Source: Tetranychus cinnabarinus (lineage: Eukaryota; Arthropoda; Arachnida; Trombidiformes; Tetranychidae). Taken from it: 64,000 nt of DNA. This document shows, in pieces, positions 1 through 10,349 of this stretch. Positions within the stretch are counted from its first letter, which is position 1. Each line of letters opens with the position of its first letter. Location: NCBI GenBank assembly GCA_022266195.1, contig WHVY01000002.1, positions 5,905,001-5,969,000 on the forward strand. The letters run 5' to 3'. The position numbers and the translations under genes were made by a program. The notes under the pieces are model-generated. The model did no database searches and had not been told where the DNA came from. It saw only the letters and a list, made by a program, of their open reading frames with translations.

Positions 1-376
1 GAATTAACTTCTATTACAATCAAGGTTTTCATGTATGGATTTTCTGAAAAAAAGAAATACATTTATGATCAGGTGCAATTCTCTAAAATTCATGAACAAC
101 TGAAGCATTTGATTGTAAAAAATGCTATTGGTTTGTTATATTGCAAGTATTTAGAAGTATTTGATAATATTAAAATTTTGAATTCATGTATGATCATGAA
201 CGAAAGTAACAAAACCATACATGAATCACAAATATCTTAAGTATACAAAATTTTTCCACGTATTTAAGTAGTAAATAATAATATTTAATACATATTTGAG
301 TGTATTTCTATAGTAAAGTTGTTGTAAAATAATGCGTAATTACGTATGAATTAAATACGTATCAAATTCGTTTTTT
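1..376. other. non-coding left edge of window
   Basis: I see no supportable gene here. It is AT-rich sequence that does not resemble the 3' flanks of the channel genes to the right. Similarity to the channel family stops at about 377, so this is probably the far side of a rearrangement breakpoint that removed the end of the next gene. Confidence 0.5.
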
Positions 377-1210
377 TTAGTCCCGGGTATCTAAAGGTAC
401 TGCAGTTGCAAAGGAAAGTAATCCCGTTCGAGTAAGAGAGTTGTTATTAAGACAATCTTCAAACACTTGACGTCGATCATAGTTTTTACAGCTTGTTTTG
501 TGCGGAGAAGGCAACAAGTTTTCCGTGTGTTTCGTGAAACGAACGCCACACGAGGTTTGCTTCCCTTTATTGATGATAGCATAAGTATGTAGACTGCTAT
601 CCTCGACCAATGCTTTTCCTGGATAAACCAACTTCATTAACATTACTGTAGCGTTCAAACCGAAGTCTAACAAATAGTTCGAGTTGAAAACAACGGCTTT
701 AGACCGAGATAATTTTAGTGGTAAACCATTAGAGTCCAAACAACGAAGCACGAGTAGCAGATATGAAGCTGAAGCCTTTTTGGTTACCTTACATTTTCCA
801 GTCTCTAAAGGATCTTCTGAAGATTCGGACCAATAGATTTTATTTATGAATCTTTCAACTGGATAAGAGTGCTCGGCGATATCAGAAAGCAACAATAAGT
901 GACCAAAAGACTTGGAAAACAAAATTGGACTCGTTAAATGGCCATCACAATCGTTTTTATAAGATAACTTACGACAAATAGTATCGAAACTGGCTTTATA
1001 TTTTGTTTGTAAAAAGTTGAGATCAAACGCAAATTGATATGGAATCAAGAATCGAACTTCTGGAATCTCAATTTCATTTGAAATATAATTTGTCACTTCC
1101 TTACGAACATCGAATCGAAGATAATTACGTGTTAACAAATAGAATTGAAAAGTAAATACAACGATACAAAAGACTCGAATTGAATTCATCAATATTGTCT
1201 TCTTTTCCAT
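377..1210 (-). pseudogene. DEG/ENaC channel, subtype A, 3'-truncated
   Basis: The start at 1210 (MEKKTIL) is chosen because the paralogues at 3311-4534 and 11390-12672 begin the same way; the open frame extends further upstream without support. It encodes the first membrane segment (about residues 9-30, SIRVFCIVVFTFQFYLLTRNY), the IEIPEV...IPYQFAFDL stretch after it, and ectodomain cysteines down to the SCKNYDRR...FEDCLN region. The frame ends at PLDTRD, exactly where intact copies continue PLDKYS. About 130 C-terminal residues, including the pore-forming second membrane segment and the GxS filter, are missing. A channel subunit without TM2 cannot form a pore, so I call it a truncated pseudogene. 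A small expressed fragment cannot be excluded. Confidence 0.75.
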
Positions 1211-1794
1211 GTTATTAAAAGAACATGTTATTAGAAGATGTGTAGTTTTCACCACCAAATTAATGATGATCGCTTCTTGCTGAACTTCATTGAAGCTAAG
1301 CAACTCTTTGAAAGGGATTTGTATATCAAAACATATTTTTATTAAAATCTATCATTACACAACTAAACAACTAATGGTCATTTATCATCTACCCTGTCCA
1401 ATCCATCCAATTGTTCATTGAAATTGAAATTGCTAAGTTTGCTTCTTTCCAATCGTCAATACTTTTGTTTAAGCAACTTCTATGAATAAAGATAGACATC
1501 GTTTTGTACCTTTTATCTGAACTTTCGTTTTTATTCTTTTGTTAAATTGACCAACAAAACATTCAATTCAATCTTTAGTTGGTAACACAATTGACGAAAT
1601 GATATAAGTTTAAAATTCGTTGACAAAATAAGGATTGAATGGAAATGGAAACATTTTAATGAATATTAAAAAATCTAATTGATAGCTTCAATTATATTTC
1701 GATCAATACTTTTTACATTTCTTCTAACGCAATGATTGATGTTTGAAATATTTCCTTCAATTTTGTGAATTGAAAATATTCATTTAACAGCAGG
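1211..1794. other. 5' flank of truncated channel gene with family-shared upstream block
   Basis: No gene is seen. Positions about 1567-1750 match, with scattered differences, blocks upstream of the other subtype-A channels at about 4690-4850, 5745-5910, 11025-11185 and 12680-12845. The common elements read as a GACGAAATGAT-like word, ATTCGTTGACAAAAT-like words and GATCAATACTTTT. This block was duplicated with the genes and may carry their promoter; that function is inference. Confidence 0.5.
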
Positions 1795-2405
1795 AAAGGA
1801 GGGTCTCCAGAATTTTTCACTTTTTTATCTTTTGGAGTTAAGGACTCAACTTTTTTTTCTAAATAGAATTTCAGTTGCTGAGTTCAAAAATAAAAACTAT
1901 TTTCATTTTAGATCAGCGGTTTCTGAGTCATTTGAGGTCAAAGTGCGCAACTTTCGAGGCCATTTAAGACCGGACTATGAATCTAATTTCTTTCTTACTT
2001 CGGCAATCAATAGATCTTGAAGAGACCTATTGAATGGTATATAAAACTTTTCTTTATCTATCATAGTTTACGGTTAAAACTTCACCGAAAAAATTCGGAC
2101 AACCTGGGCGCTTGGCCTTAGGTTTGATCGCAGAGTCATGATATTCAGTTTTTAGCCACACTACATAGAGGCGCAAAGATTGAATCGGAAACTTTTTCGA
2201 TATCATTTATTTTTCATAGAAAAAAAGAGGCATGAAATCTGCAGTAATCCCATGTTAAAACCCATAGAAAAATTAAAACCTGATAAAAGAGCAAACCGAA
2301 CACTGAAAACCATTAAACTGAAAACGATATTGAATGTGGACCACATTAGAAAAGATATCCGTCAACGGTTTTCAGTATAGAGCGTTTTAACGCTTTCACC
2401 TGTTT
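1795..2405 (+). repeat. left 611-bp arm of inverted repeat
   Basis: The arm pairs with 2644-3254. It contains a 66-codon open frame at 2180-2380 that is necessarily duplicated in the other arm; nothing suggests that frame is a gene. Confidence 0.85.
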
Positions 2406-2643
2406 TGCGATTAAAGTCTCTCTGAGACATAACCCGCACACTCAATCGATATGCAACAAAGATTATCATGTATAAAAAAATGTGCTCATTCCAGAGCGCA
2501 ATTTGTAAGGTCATTTAGAGGTCAAAAATCTGGATGACCTTGAATGACCTTGAGCAATTGCTATTATTTTTTCGCATGTCATGAGGATGCTTATACCTCA
2601 AATCTGGGGTCTGTAGCATTAAATGTCTGTAAGTTATCACTGC

Positions 2644-3254
2644 AAACAGGTGAAAGCGTTAAAACGCTCTATACTGAAAACCGTTGACGGATATCTTTTC
2701 TAATGTGGTCCACATTCAATATCGTTTTCAGTTTAATGGTTTTCAGTGTTCGGTTTGCTCTTTTATCAGGTTTTAATTTTTCTATGGGTTTTAACATGGG
2801 ATTACTGCAGATTTCATGCCTCTTTTTTTCTATGAAAAATAAATGATATCGAAAAAGTTTCCGATTCAATCTTTGCGCCTCTATGTAGTGTGGCTAAAAA
2901 CTGAATATCATGACTCTGCGATCAAACCTAAGGCCAAGCGCCCAGGTTGTCCGAATTTTTTCGGTGAAGTTTTAACCGTAAACTATGATAGATAAAGAAA
3001 AGTTTTATATACCATTCAATAGGTCTCTTCAAGATCTATTGATTGCCGAAGTAAGAAAGAAATTAGATTCATAGTCCGGTCTTAAATGGCCTCGAAAGTT
3101 GCGCACTTTGACCTCAAATGACTCAGAAACCGCTGATCTAAAATGAAAATAGTTTTTATTTTTGAACTCAGCAACTGAAATTCTATTTAGAATAAAAAGT
3201 TGAGTCCTTAACTCCAAAAGATAAAAAAGTGAAAAATTCTGGAGACCCTCCTTT
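2644..3254 (-). repeat. right 611-bp arm of inverted repeat
   Basis: Reverse complement of 1795-2405. Its outer end lies beside the 3' end of the minus-strand channel gene that stops at 3311, so read-through transcripts of that gene would enter a potential 611-bp hairpin. Confidence 0.85.
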
Positions 3255-3265
3255 GTATCAAGGCT

Positions 3266-3271
3266 TTTATT
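3266..3271 (-). terminator. AATAAA polyadenylation signal of the 3311-4534 channel gene
   Basis: AATAAA on the minus strand about 40 bases after the stop codon. The position is suitable for 3'-end formation, but no transcript evidence is available. Confidence 0.45.
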
Positions 3272-3310
3272 TTTTGCTTGCATGTAATCAATAGCAACAC
3301 TATTGTTAGA

Positions 3311-4534
3311 TCAAGTTTCAGCCTCATCAGTTTGATTGTCGACTGCATTTGTACATTTACGGTTGTAAGCTAAGAACAGCAAGTGATTTGCAGCAAGCAA
3401 TTGTCCCATTATGCTGAGGCCAAACCAAGTGCTAAATAAGCTGCCACTCAGAATCAGGTAATCAGATAATCGAAAATGAGGTTTACTTTGTGTCAAGGAA
3501 TCAGGTTGTGAGGGTGCAACGAAGAAGAATCTCATCCGTTCTTTACCCACTTCCACATCTTGAGAAGTTTCATGCACTATGTATGAATATCGAACTGAGT
3601 TGCACATTGGTTGAGTCACAATCGATTGACATTTCTGATAGACATCAAGAAGTGAACTATTCTTGCCATCAAAAGGCGAATTGAAACGCATCTCACTCGA
3701 TTGACTGTACTTGTCTAAAGGTATTGTGGTTCCTGGGAAGAGTAGACCTGTTCGTGCAATGGAATTAGCGTTGAGACAATCTTCAAATGTCTTAAGTCGA
3801 TCATAGTCTTTGCACATTGTTTTGTACGGAGCAGCCAACAAGAGTTCCGTGTGTTTAGTGAAGCGAATACCAAGTGAAATCTGTTTTCCTTGGTTAGTAG
3901 TTTCATAAGCACGTTGGCTGTTTGCTTCAACCGGTGCCTTCCCTGGATAAATGAGCTTCATCATCATTGCCGTAGCATTCAAATTGAAATTCAATAAATA
4001 GTTAGAATTGAAAATAACGGCCTTAGCCCGAGATACTTTCAATGGTAAACCAGAAGAGTCTGAACAACGAACTATGAGTACCAGAAATGTAGAAGAAGCT
4101 TCTCGTACCAATCGACATTTTCCAGCCTCTAAAAGATCTTCAGTTGACTCTGTCCATTCAATTTTCTTTATGAATGTTTCAGCAGAATATGAGTGCTCTG
4201 CTATATCAGATAACAATAACGCACCGCCAAACCATTCAGAAAATAAGATTGGATTCGTCAAATATCCATCACATTCATCGTTGTCTGAAAATTTGCTGCA
4301 AACTTGATCAAAATTCGCTTTATATTTGGTTCTTAAAAAGTTGAGATCAAATGCAAATTGATATGGAATCAGGATTTGAATCTCAGGAATTTCGATTTCA
4401 TTTGCAATATAATTTGTCACATCCTTACGAACTTCAAATTGAAGATAATCTTCTGTTAAAGAATAAAATTGAAAAGCAAAAACGACAATACAGAAGATTC
4501 GAATTGAATGTATTAATATTGTCTTCTTCTCCAT
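3311..4534 (-). CDS. DEG/ENaC-type sodium channel subunit, subtype A, intact
   Basis: A single-exon gene of 407 residues. The start MEKKTIL is chosen over an ATG 4 codons upstream by comparison with paralogues. TM1 is at about residues 9-30 (SIRIFCIVVFAFQFYSL), followed by EIPEIQILIPYQFAFDL. The cysteine-containing ectodomain carries the family-typical RFTKHTE...PYKTMCKDYDR...FEDCLN stretch. TM2 begins at about residue 358 (DYLILSGSLFSTWFGLSIM) and its G-L-S triplet fits the GxS selectivity filter of DEG/ENaC channels. DEG/ENaC subunits trimerise into Na+ channels in the plasma membrane; in arthropods (pickpocket family) they act in chemo- and mechanosensation. It is shorter than the usual 500 or more residues, and the N-terminal His-Gly gating motif is not seen. 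Its neighbours are paralogues on the same strand. Confidence 0.82.
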   Translation of the reverse strand: MEKKTILIHSIRIFCIVVFAFQFYSLTEDYLQFEVRKDVTNYIANEIEIPEIQILIPYQFAFDLNFLRTKYKANFDQVCSKFSDNDECDGYLTNPILFSEWFGGALLLSDIAEHSYSAETFIKKIEWTESTEDLLEAGKCRLVREASSTFLVLIVRCSDSSGLPLKVSRAKAVIFNSNYLLNFNLNATAMMMKLIYPGKAPVEANSQRAYETTNQGKQISLGIRFTKHTELLLAAPYKTMCKDYDRLKTFEDCLNANSIARTGLLFPGTTIPLDKYSQSSEMRFNSPFDGKNSSLLDVYQKCQSIVTQPMCNSVRYSYIVHETSQDVEVGKERMRFFFVAPSQPDSLTQSKPHFRLSDYLILSGSLFSTWFGLSIMGQLLAANHLLFLAYNRKCTNAVDNQTDEAET

Positions 4535-4689
4535 CTTTTTAATCAAATTGATGATGAGTTTGGTTGGAATCTCCAGTTGCTTACATTTCGATAACTAAAC
4601 TTAGTTTTGTAATAAAATCGTCATTTTAATAATAGTTATTGACTTTTCTCTACTTATTCATTTTGGTTAAAATGCACAAAGCATCCAAT

Positions 4690-4860
4690 TCAATTTATAG
4701 TTACAAACACAATGGACGAAATGATGAGTTTAAGATTCGTCGACAAAATTAGGAAAATAAAGAGAAACAGTTGAATCAATATTCGAAAACTAATTTCAAG
4801 TTTAAATTTATTATGATGGATCAATATTTTTATGAAACGTAATGATTGATGAATAAAAAT
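4690..4860 (-). repeat. family-shared upstream block of a subtype-A channel
   Basis: A block about 160-320 bp upstream of the start at 4534 that resembles those at 1567-1750, 5745-5910, 11025-11185 and 12680-12845. Shared words include GACGAAATGAT, ATTCGTCGACAAAAT, ATTTATTATGAT and GATCAATATTTTTATGA. Conservation may reflect recent tandem duplication or retained promoter function. I see no confident TATA box. Confidence 0.45.
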
Positions 4861-4936
4861 GAGACCATTTCTTTGATTTTTTTCTCAAATAAAACACAAT
4901 AATATAGACTTTAAAGTACTTTTTGAACTTAGGCTT

Positions 4937-5739
4937 TCAAAGGCTATCCAAGCTAAGAGTAACAAAAAACTTTAACTTCGTGTGTTGTTCGTATGTTTGA
5001 CGTCGATCATAGTTTTTACACATTGTTTTATATGGCGGAGGCAATAAATTTTCCGTACGTTTTGTGAAACGAATGGCACATGATGTTTGCTTTCCCTTAT
5101 TGACTGCAGCTACAAGATGGAGAGTGCTATCATCAACCAACGCTTTTCCAGGATAAATAAGCTTCAATAGCATTACCGTTGCATTTAAGCGGATATGAAA
5201 TAATATATTTGAATCAAAGACAACGGCTTTAGCTCGGGATACTTTCAGTGGTAAACCATGTGAATTCAAACAACGAATTATAAGCACCATAGTTGCTGAA
5301 CTTGCCTTACGAATGCTCTTACATTTCCCTGTCTCTAATGGATCTTCTGATGATTCAGACCAAACAATTTTCTCAATAAATGTTTCAGTTGGATATGAAT
5401 ACTTTTCAATATCAGATAGTCTCAATGCGTGACCAAGCCGCTTGGTCAATATGCCGCTATTGGCAACGAAACCATCACAATTGTCTCTGTTGAAAAAAGC
5501 ACGACAAGCTTGATCAAAATTGGATTTATTGTTGATGCGTACAAAGTCTAGATCAAGAGCACGGTTATACGGAATTGCAATGTGAACTTCAGGGATTTCA
5601 ATCACATCGTCAATGTAATTAATCACTTCCTTACGAACATTGAACTGAAGATAATCTTTTGTTAACAAGTAAAATTGAAAAATGAATACAACAATGCAAA
5701 GGTGCGAATTGATTTCGTCAATATTGTTTTTCTTTCCAT
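4937..5739 (-). pseudogene. DEG/ENaC channel, subtype A, frameshifted and 3'-deleted
   Basis: The expected start (MERKTIL) is at 5739. Against the paralogue ending its N-terminus near 12600, the stretch coding for the first half of TM1 (about 5695-5705) is one base shorter, and the frame stops inside TM1. The second frame (5668-4937) then runs in register with the family: YLQFNVRKEV, IEIPEVHIAIPYN, the ectodomain cysteines and RFTKRTENLLPPPYKTMCKNYDRRQT. After that, family similarity jumps to 3'-flank sequence like that at 10205-10250. The C-terminal ectodomain and TM2 are therefore deleted. There are two independent disabling lesions. Confidence 0.8.
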
Positions 5740-6157
5740 CTTAATCAACAATTAAAAACACAATTAACCATATAATGTAAGTATAACATTCGTTGACGAA
5801 AAAGTAATTGAATGAAAAGAGAAACATTTGAATCAATATTAGCAAACTATTTGATATTTTATTTCATTAAGCATCGATCAATAACATTGTGAAACAAAAT
5901 GATTGGGATGGATGGAAAAACTGGACTCATTCAGACTGTATCATGAATTGTTTCAATTCAAGGATAGATTTTACATTTTATTCATTCTTCCATCTCCAAC
6001 TTTCCTCTTTAGTTTTCGTAAATCAAATGAAAATTAATTGAAATGTGAGTTTAGATTACATCGAAAATATAATTGCTGATTCTTGCTAGAAAATTGTTCA
6101 AAGGGTTTGACAATTTCAGAATAAAATTGTTGTATCAGAGCAGATATTAGAGAAAGA
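5740..6157. other. intergenic spacer between subtype-A pseudogene and subtype-B channel
   Basis: No gene is seen. Positions 5745-5910 are the shared subtype-A upstream block. The rest is the 3' flank of the gene that stops at 6158, with a minus-strand AATAAA-like word near 5976. Confidence 0.45.
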
Positions 6158-7408
6158 TTAATCAGGTTCATTGCAAACTTCAGGTTTAGGTGCTTCATTT
6201 GGCTGATCAATAACGGCTGTACTTTTACGTTCCACTGCCAAGAAGAGCAAGTTACTTGCAGCAAGCAATTGGCCCATTATACTGATGCCAAACCATGAAC
6301 TGAATAGACTGCCACTTAGAATGAGATAATCGATTAGAGGAAACTCTGCTTTACTCTCTGTTATTGAGTCTGGTCTAGGTGAAACACTGAAAAGTAACAC
6401 CATCTTCTCTTTACCCTTGGGCACATCTAACACTGTATTGAATATTTTTGATTCATATTGAACTGAGCTGCACATTGGTTGAGTGACAAGAGATTGACAT
6501 TGCTCATAAATTTTAAACAATGTTCCATTGTCATTGTAAGGAGCTGAATTGAAACGCATTTGACTTGCATCACTGTACTTGTCCAAAGGAACTGTAGTCC
6601 CAGGGAAAAGCATTCCCATCTGTTCAATCGATTGCGCGTTTAGACAATCTTCAAATGTTTGACGCCGGTCGTAGTTCTTACACATTGTTTTGTAAGGTGG
6701 AGGCAAGGAGGTTTCCGTGTGTTTGGTGAAGCGAATCTTGTGAGAGATTTCTTTTCCTGGATTTGCCGATGAAAAGGTATAAAGACTGTCATCTTCAAGC
6801 AATGCTTTACCAGGATAATTTAAGTTTAAGGACATCGTTGTTACGTTCGAAGAGACACCAAGCAAATAGTTTGTGCTATAAACAACAGTTTTACCACGCG
6901 ATATTTTTATTGGAAAGTGAGATGAGTCAAGACATTTCAATATGAGAACCATGAACAATGAAGATGCTTGACTCGTCAATTTGCATTCTCCAGACTTGAG
7001 AGGGTCTTCCTTTGATCCCGACAAATAAACGTATTGTATCAACGTTTCAGGCGCGTACGAGTGATTAGCAATATCAGACATTAGCAAATGCGGACCAATT
7101 AACCCCGAAAATAGAACTGGTTTCGTTAAATGAGCATCACAATCGTTTCTACCTGACAAGTAGCTGCAAGTTTCCTCTACTTGTGACTTATATTTCGTCC
7201 GTAAAATCACCGGATCCAACGCAAATTGATATGGAATCAGCATACGAATTTCTGGCAACTCAATCTCATTCGGAATATAATAAGAAACTTCTTTACGAAC
7301 ATTAAACTCTGTATAATTTCGAGTTAATAGATAGAACTGCCAAGCGAATATAGCAACACAAATTGCTTGAATTGATACTGTTAGAGTTGATTTCAAAAAG
7401 AAGATCAT
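6158..7408 (-). CDS. DEG/ENaC-type sodium channel subunit, subtype B, intact
   Basis: A single-exon gene of 416 residues. The start at 7408 (MIFFLKSTLTVSIQA) is preferred to the in-frame ATG 46 codons upstream because the subtype-B paralogue at 13832-15058 begins with the matching MILFLKSTLT. TM1 is at about residues 9-30 (SIQAICVAIFAWQFYLLTRNY), then IELPEIRMLIPYQFALDP. The ectodomain carries paired cysteines and RFTKHTETSLPPPYKTMC followed by KNYDRRQTFEDCLN. TM2 begins at about residue 360 (DYLILSGSLFSSWFGISIM) with the GxS triplet G-I-S. The cytoplasmic tail is about 28 residues, acidic and proline-containing. Family knowledge says trimeric, Na+-permeable, plasma-membrane channels; the stimulus is unknown. 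It lies between subtype-A and subtype-C paralogues on the same strand. Confidence 0.83.
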   Translation of the reverse strand: MIFFLKSTLTVSIQAICVAIFAWQFYLLTRNYTEFNVRKEVSYYIPNEIELPEIRMLIPYQFALDPVILRTKYKSQVEETCSYLSGRNDCDAHLTKPVLFSGLIGPHLLMSDIANHSYAPETLIQYVYLSGSKEDPLKSGECKLTSQASSLFMVLILKCLDSSHFPIKISRGKTVVYSTNYLLGVSSNVTTMSLNLNYPGKALLEDDSLYTFSSANPGKEISHKIRFTKHTETSLPPPYKTMCKNYDRRQTFEDCLNAQSIEQMGMLFPGTTVPLDKYSDASQMRFNSAPYNDNGTLFKIYEQCQSLVTQPMCSSVQYESKIFNTVLDVPKGKEKMVLLFSVSPRPDSITESKAEFPLIDYLILSGSLFSSWFGISIMGQLLAASNLLFLAVERKSTAVIDQPNEAPKPEVCNEPD

Positions 7409-7429
7409 TTTGTTTTGCTTCAACCAAAT

Positions 7430-7830
7430 TATCTGAGAAAATAAGACTTTTAATTTATAATGAAACAGACAACAGTTTGTATTTTGATTCAACTGTTCAA
7501 TGGTAAAAAGTTCAATCAGAATTTCAATCTTTTTATAAAGAATCATGAATATCTCATTTGATACATTTCTCTATTTTAAACTTTATTATTCTCATCAATC
7601 ATTTTCCATTTTGATTGATTAACTACAGTTGCAAACAAGTCGCAAAACAGTACAAAATCAGTCGATAATTTCTTTGAAAATCAATTTTCATTAAACAATG
7701 AATAAATATCTAGTACAAGTGAAAGCGATAAACATTTTTAACATATTTGTCTTCAATCAATAAACAAGAACGAACTCATAAACTAAATCGACAGTAAGTT
7801 GCAAAAATAAGTGCAAGAATATAACATTTA
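7430..7830 (-). repeat. subtype-B upstream block
   Basis: The 5' flank of the gene starting at 7408. It strongly resembles about 13340-13760, sharing AACAATGAATAAATATCTAG, CAATCAATAAACAAGAACGA and a TGCAAGAATATA-like word. At the second site the block precedes only a relic N-terminus (13230-13324). This supports block duplication of the array and may mark a promoter region. Confidence 0.5.
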
Positions 7831-7912
7831 ACATTTAATAACATTTTTCTTCGTTACATTAAGATGTTTCGTTTGCTCAAAAGAGCTAAGAAAGTAGAAG
7901 GAGGAATTATCA

Positions 7913-9169
7913 CTAATGATTAATAGATAGAGAATCGGCTCTAGTCTCTGATTCGACATTTGGATTCTCAACACCAACTGTGTTTTCACCCTGAATGAAT
8001 AAACAGCACAAGTTACTTGCAGCAAGTAGTTGACCCATTATGCTGACACCAAACCACGTACCAAATAGGCTGCCACTTAGAATGAGATATTCGACAAGAG
8101 GAAAGTTAGGTTTACTTTCTGTTAAAGAATCGCACTCGGTTGACACAGTTAGATAGAAATATTGGATTTCTTTGCCTTTTGGGACATCGTGAGAAGTCGC
8201 TTCCGTTCTGAATACATATTGAACCGAATTGCACATTGGTTGAGAAATGAGTGATTTACACTTTTCATTTATTTTGAGTAACGTACCATTATCAACAGCT
8301 AAAAGGGAATTGAAACGTAGCCCAGGCCATTTACTATACTCTTCTAAATCCACCGAAGTCTCAGGGTAAAGTAATCCCGTTTGTTCCAACGATTTATTAT
8401 TTAAACATTGTGCAAACACCAGACCCTGATTATAGTTTTTGCACATTGTATTGTACGGCGGCGGCAACAATTTCACAGTATGTTTCGAAAACCGAATCGC
8501 ATGGTTGGTTCGTTCACCATGAGTAAGTGTTGCAAAAGTGTAGTGGCCAACATCATCAAACCCAACTTTACCTGGATAAGTGAGGGTAAAGGCCACAGTT
8601 GATATGTTTGTTTCGAAGCCGAATAAAAATCTCATATTGTAAACTACATTCTTTGATCTCGAGAGCTTCATTGGTAAACCAGACGAGTCTAAACACGAGA
8701 TTACGATAATCAAAAAAGAAACCGAAACTTCTCGCCTCATTTTACATTTGTCAGTTTGATCAGGATCCCGCAAAGACATTGTTATCCCACTGATGATTCT
8801 TTCTGGTTTATATGCATATTTAGCAATATCTGATAACAGCAATGATGGTCCAAGCAGCTTAGAGAATAAAGAAACATTTATTTTGTATCTTTCACAGTTC
8901 TTTTTCTCTGAAAAATGAGCGCAAGCTTTTTCAAATCCAGATGCATACTTTGTTTTTAAAAATTTGAGATCAAACGCGAATTGATATGGAATTAGAATAC
9001 GAATTTCTGGCAATTCAATCTCATTTTCAATATAATTTTTCACTTCTTTGCGAACATTAAAATGAAGATAATTTCGAGTCACTAGATAAAACTGAACGGC
9101 AAACATAACAATACAAAATATTCGGATCGACAGAGTAAATGATTTCTTAAAAATCGGCATCATTTTCAT
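7913..9169 (-). CDS. DEG/ENaC-type sodium channel subunit, subtype C, intact
   Basis: A single-exon gene of about 418 residues. Three nearby ATGs (9169, 9163, 9160) are possible; the relic at 15395-15725 begins MDQIFKKTFTL, so the true start may be 9160. TM1 is SIRIFCIVMFAVQFYLVTRNY, followed by IELPEIRILIPYQFAFDL. The ectodomain has the family cysteines and RFSKHTVKLLPPPYNTMCKN. TM2 is YLILSGSLFGTWFGVSIM with the GxS triplet G-V-S. The tail ends ESETRADSLSINH. Substitutions relative to subtypes A and B are spread over the ectodomain, as expected if it binds a different ligand (inference). It is the most divergent intact copy in the window. Confidence 0.82.
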   Translation of the reverse strand: MKMMPIFKKSFTLSIRIFCIVMFAVQFYLVTRNYLHFNVRKEVKNYIENEIELPEIRILIPYQFAFDLKFLKTKYASGFEKACAHFSEKKNCERYKINVSLFSKLLGPSLLLSDIAKYAYKPERIISGITMSLRDPDQTDKCKMRREVSVSFLIIVISCLDSSGLPMKLSRSKNVVYNMRFLFGFETNISTVAFTLTYPGKVGFDDVGHYTFATLTHGERTNHAIRFSKHTVKLLPPPYNTMCKNYNQGLVFAQCLNNKSLEQTGLLYPETSVDLEEYSKWPGLRFNSLLAVDNGTLLKINEKCKSLISQPMCNSVQYVFRTEATSHDVPKGKEIQYFYLTVSTECDSLTESKPNFPLVEYLILSGSLFGTWFGVSIMGQLLAASNLCCLFIQGENTVGVENPNVESETRADSLSINH

Positions 9170-9290
9170 GAGTTGACAAGTATTTGTAAGCTGACTTCGC
9201 ATAAACACTTCACTTAATGAACATTAAACATTTTATTGAATTTATGATCAAAAAAGTTAGATTATCGTTGAAGTGGAGTCACAACGAAAT

Positions 9291-9600
9291 TGGATTTCAC
9301 TGTTTTTTTCAATAAGCAGTTCTCATCAATCACCAAATTATTTGGACAGGTAACAGTAATTATATTCGTCTTGTCTGAATTGAATGAACGTTCAAATTAT
9401 TAACACAGGAACTCTTTGAATAAAAGAAAATACGATCAATAATAATGTAGCAATAAACGAACATTAAACGTTCGATAATTTCGAGTCAATAAATAGGACT
9501 AAAAAGCGAAAATGGCAATGAAAATTGCTTGAATGGATATTGTTAGAGTTGATTTCAAAAATAAGATCATCCTGTTTTCCTTGAACCAAATTTTCTGTAA
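9291..9600 (-). repeat. three-copy block with channel N-terminal relic, copy 1
   Basis: A segment of about 310 bp that recurs at about 13030-13345 and 15829-16135. It begins with a GGATTTCACT-like word and CAAGCAGTTCTCATCAATCA-like sequence, carries GGACAGGTAACAGTAATTAT and GAAAATACGATCAATAATAA, and ends in a subtype-B start (ATG at 9570, MILFLKSTLTISIQA). Coding similarity stops soon after TM1, with stops inside it. It is a pseudogene fragment, not a gene. Confidence 0.65.
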
Positions 9601-9966
9601 TAAGATTTACAATTTATAATGAAACGATCAAGACTTTTTGAATTTGATTTAGACTGTTCAATGTTCATCAGAGTTTCAATCTTTGTACAAGAAGCCATGA
9701 ATGTAGCTCGTTTGGTTTCTCTATTTTAAACTTTATAATTCTCTTCAATCATTTCATATTTTCATTGATTAACTTCATCAGTTACAAATTGATGCAAAAT
9801 CTGGAAAAAATGAAAATGTCCGACTTCTGTAAATCAAAATGTGTCTTAAATGTATCTGGATGTCTTAAAACTAAAGAAAAATAACCAGTCTGAAATATAA
9901 TAAGTTGGAATAATGAAACTTTATTTTTTTTGCTTACAACATGTAATCAATAGGAACATTATTACT
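9601..9966. other. intergenic, subtype-B-like 5' flank remnant
   Basis: No gene is seen. Positions about 9600-9790 resemble the subtype-B upstream flank (compare 7430-7620 and 13340-13520). The remainder is AT-rich and unremarkable. Confidence 0.4.
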
Positions 9967-10080
9967 AGATCAAGTTTCAGTCTCATCAGTTTGATTGTCG
10001 ACTGCATTAGTGCATTTACGGTTATAAGCTATACAAATTAAGTGATTTTGCAGCAAGCAATTGGCCGATTATGGTGAGAT
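9967..10080 (-). pseudogene. DEG/ENaC C-terminal relic, subtype A
   Basis: Read on the minus strand, this matches the last codons of the intact gene at 3311-4534, including the GACTGCATT...TGCATTTACGGTTA tail region and the GCAGCAAGCAATTGGCC TM2-end region. Insertions and deletions break the frame. The flank at 9935-9965 also matches the 3' flank of that gene (ATGTAATCAATAG), so this is a duplicated 3' end. The rest of the gene is absent; at 10085 the sequence switches to subtype-A upstream-block remnants. Confidence 0.65.
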
Positions 10081-10349
10081 TAAACAAACCATTCAATTCA
10101 ATCTGAACTTAAAAACTCGATGGACGAAATTTGAAAATTACGAAAATAAAACCATTTAGTTTTTTCTAGTCAAAATTATCCAACACAGCAATCCAAACTT
10201 TTCTCTTTCTGGCAATTTTGAACTTTCAAAGGTAAGAAGTAACAAAAAAAACTGTCACTAGCTATTTGATACTAATTCTGAAGTTTCCCTTTCCCTTCCC
10301 AAGTCATTCTATTCGAAGTTTTCTATTGATTATTTCTGATTTTAAAATT

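Larger units (their letters stand above)
1795..3254. mobile_element. foldback-type element: two 611-bp inverted arms around a 238-bp centre
   Basis: Positions 1795-2405 and 2644-3254 are reverse complements over 611 bp. The only difference I saw is one base in a T-run near 1857 (matching 3192 on the other arm). The unpaired centre is 2406-2643. Such long, near-identical terminal inverted repeats are typical of foldback transposons or very long-TIR non-autonomous DNA elements, and the near-identity implies recent origin or gene conversion. The outer ends read AAAGGAGGGTCTCC; no clear target duplication was identified. The right arm ends about 11 bp from the AATAAA signal of the downstream channel gene. 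No transposase is encoded. Confidence 0.8.

Noticed and set aside
2180..2380. 66-codon ORF present identically in both inverted arms (2180-2380 plus, 2669-2869 minus)
   Set aside because: The duplication is explained by the inverted repeat itself; no family motif, signal or second line of support for a gene.
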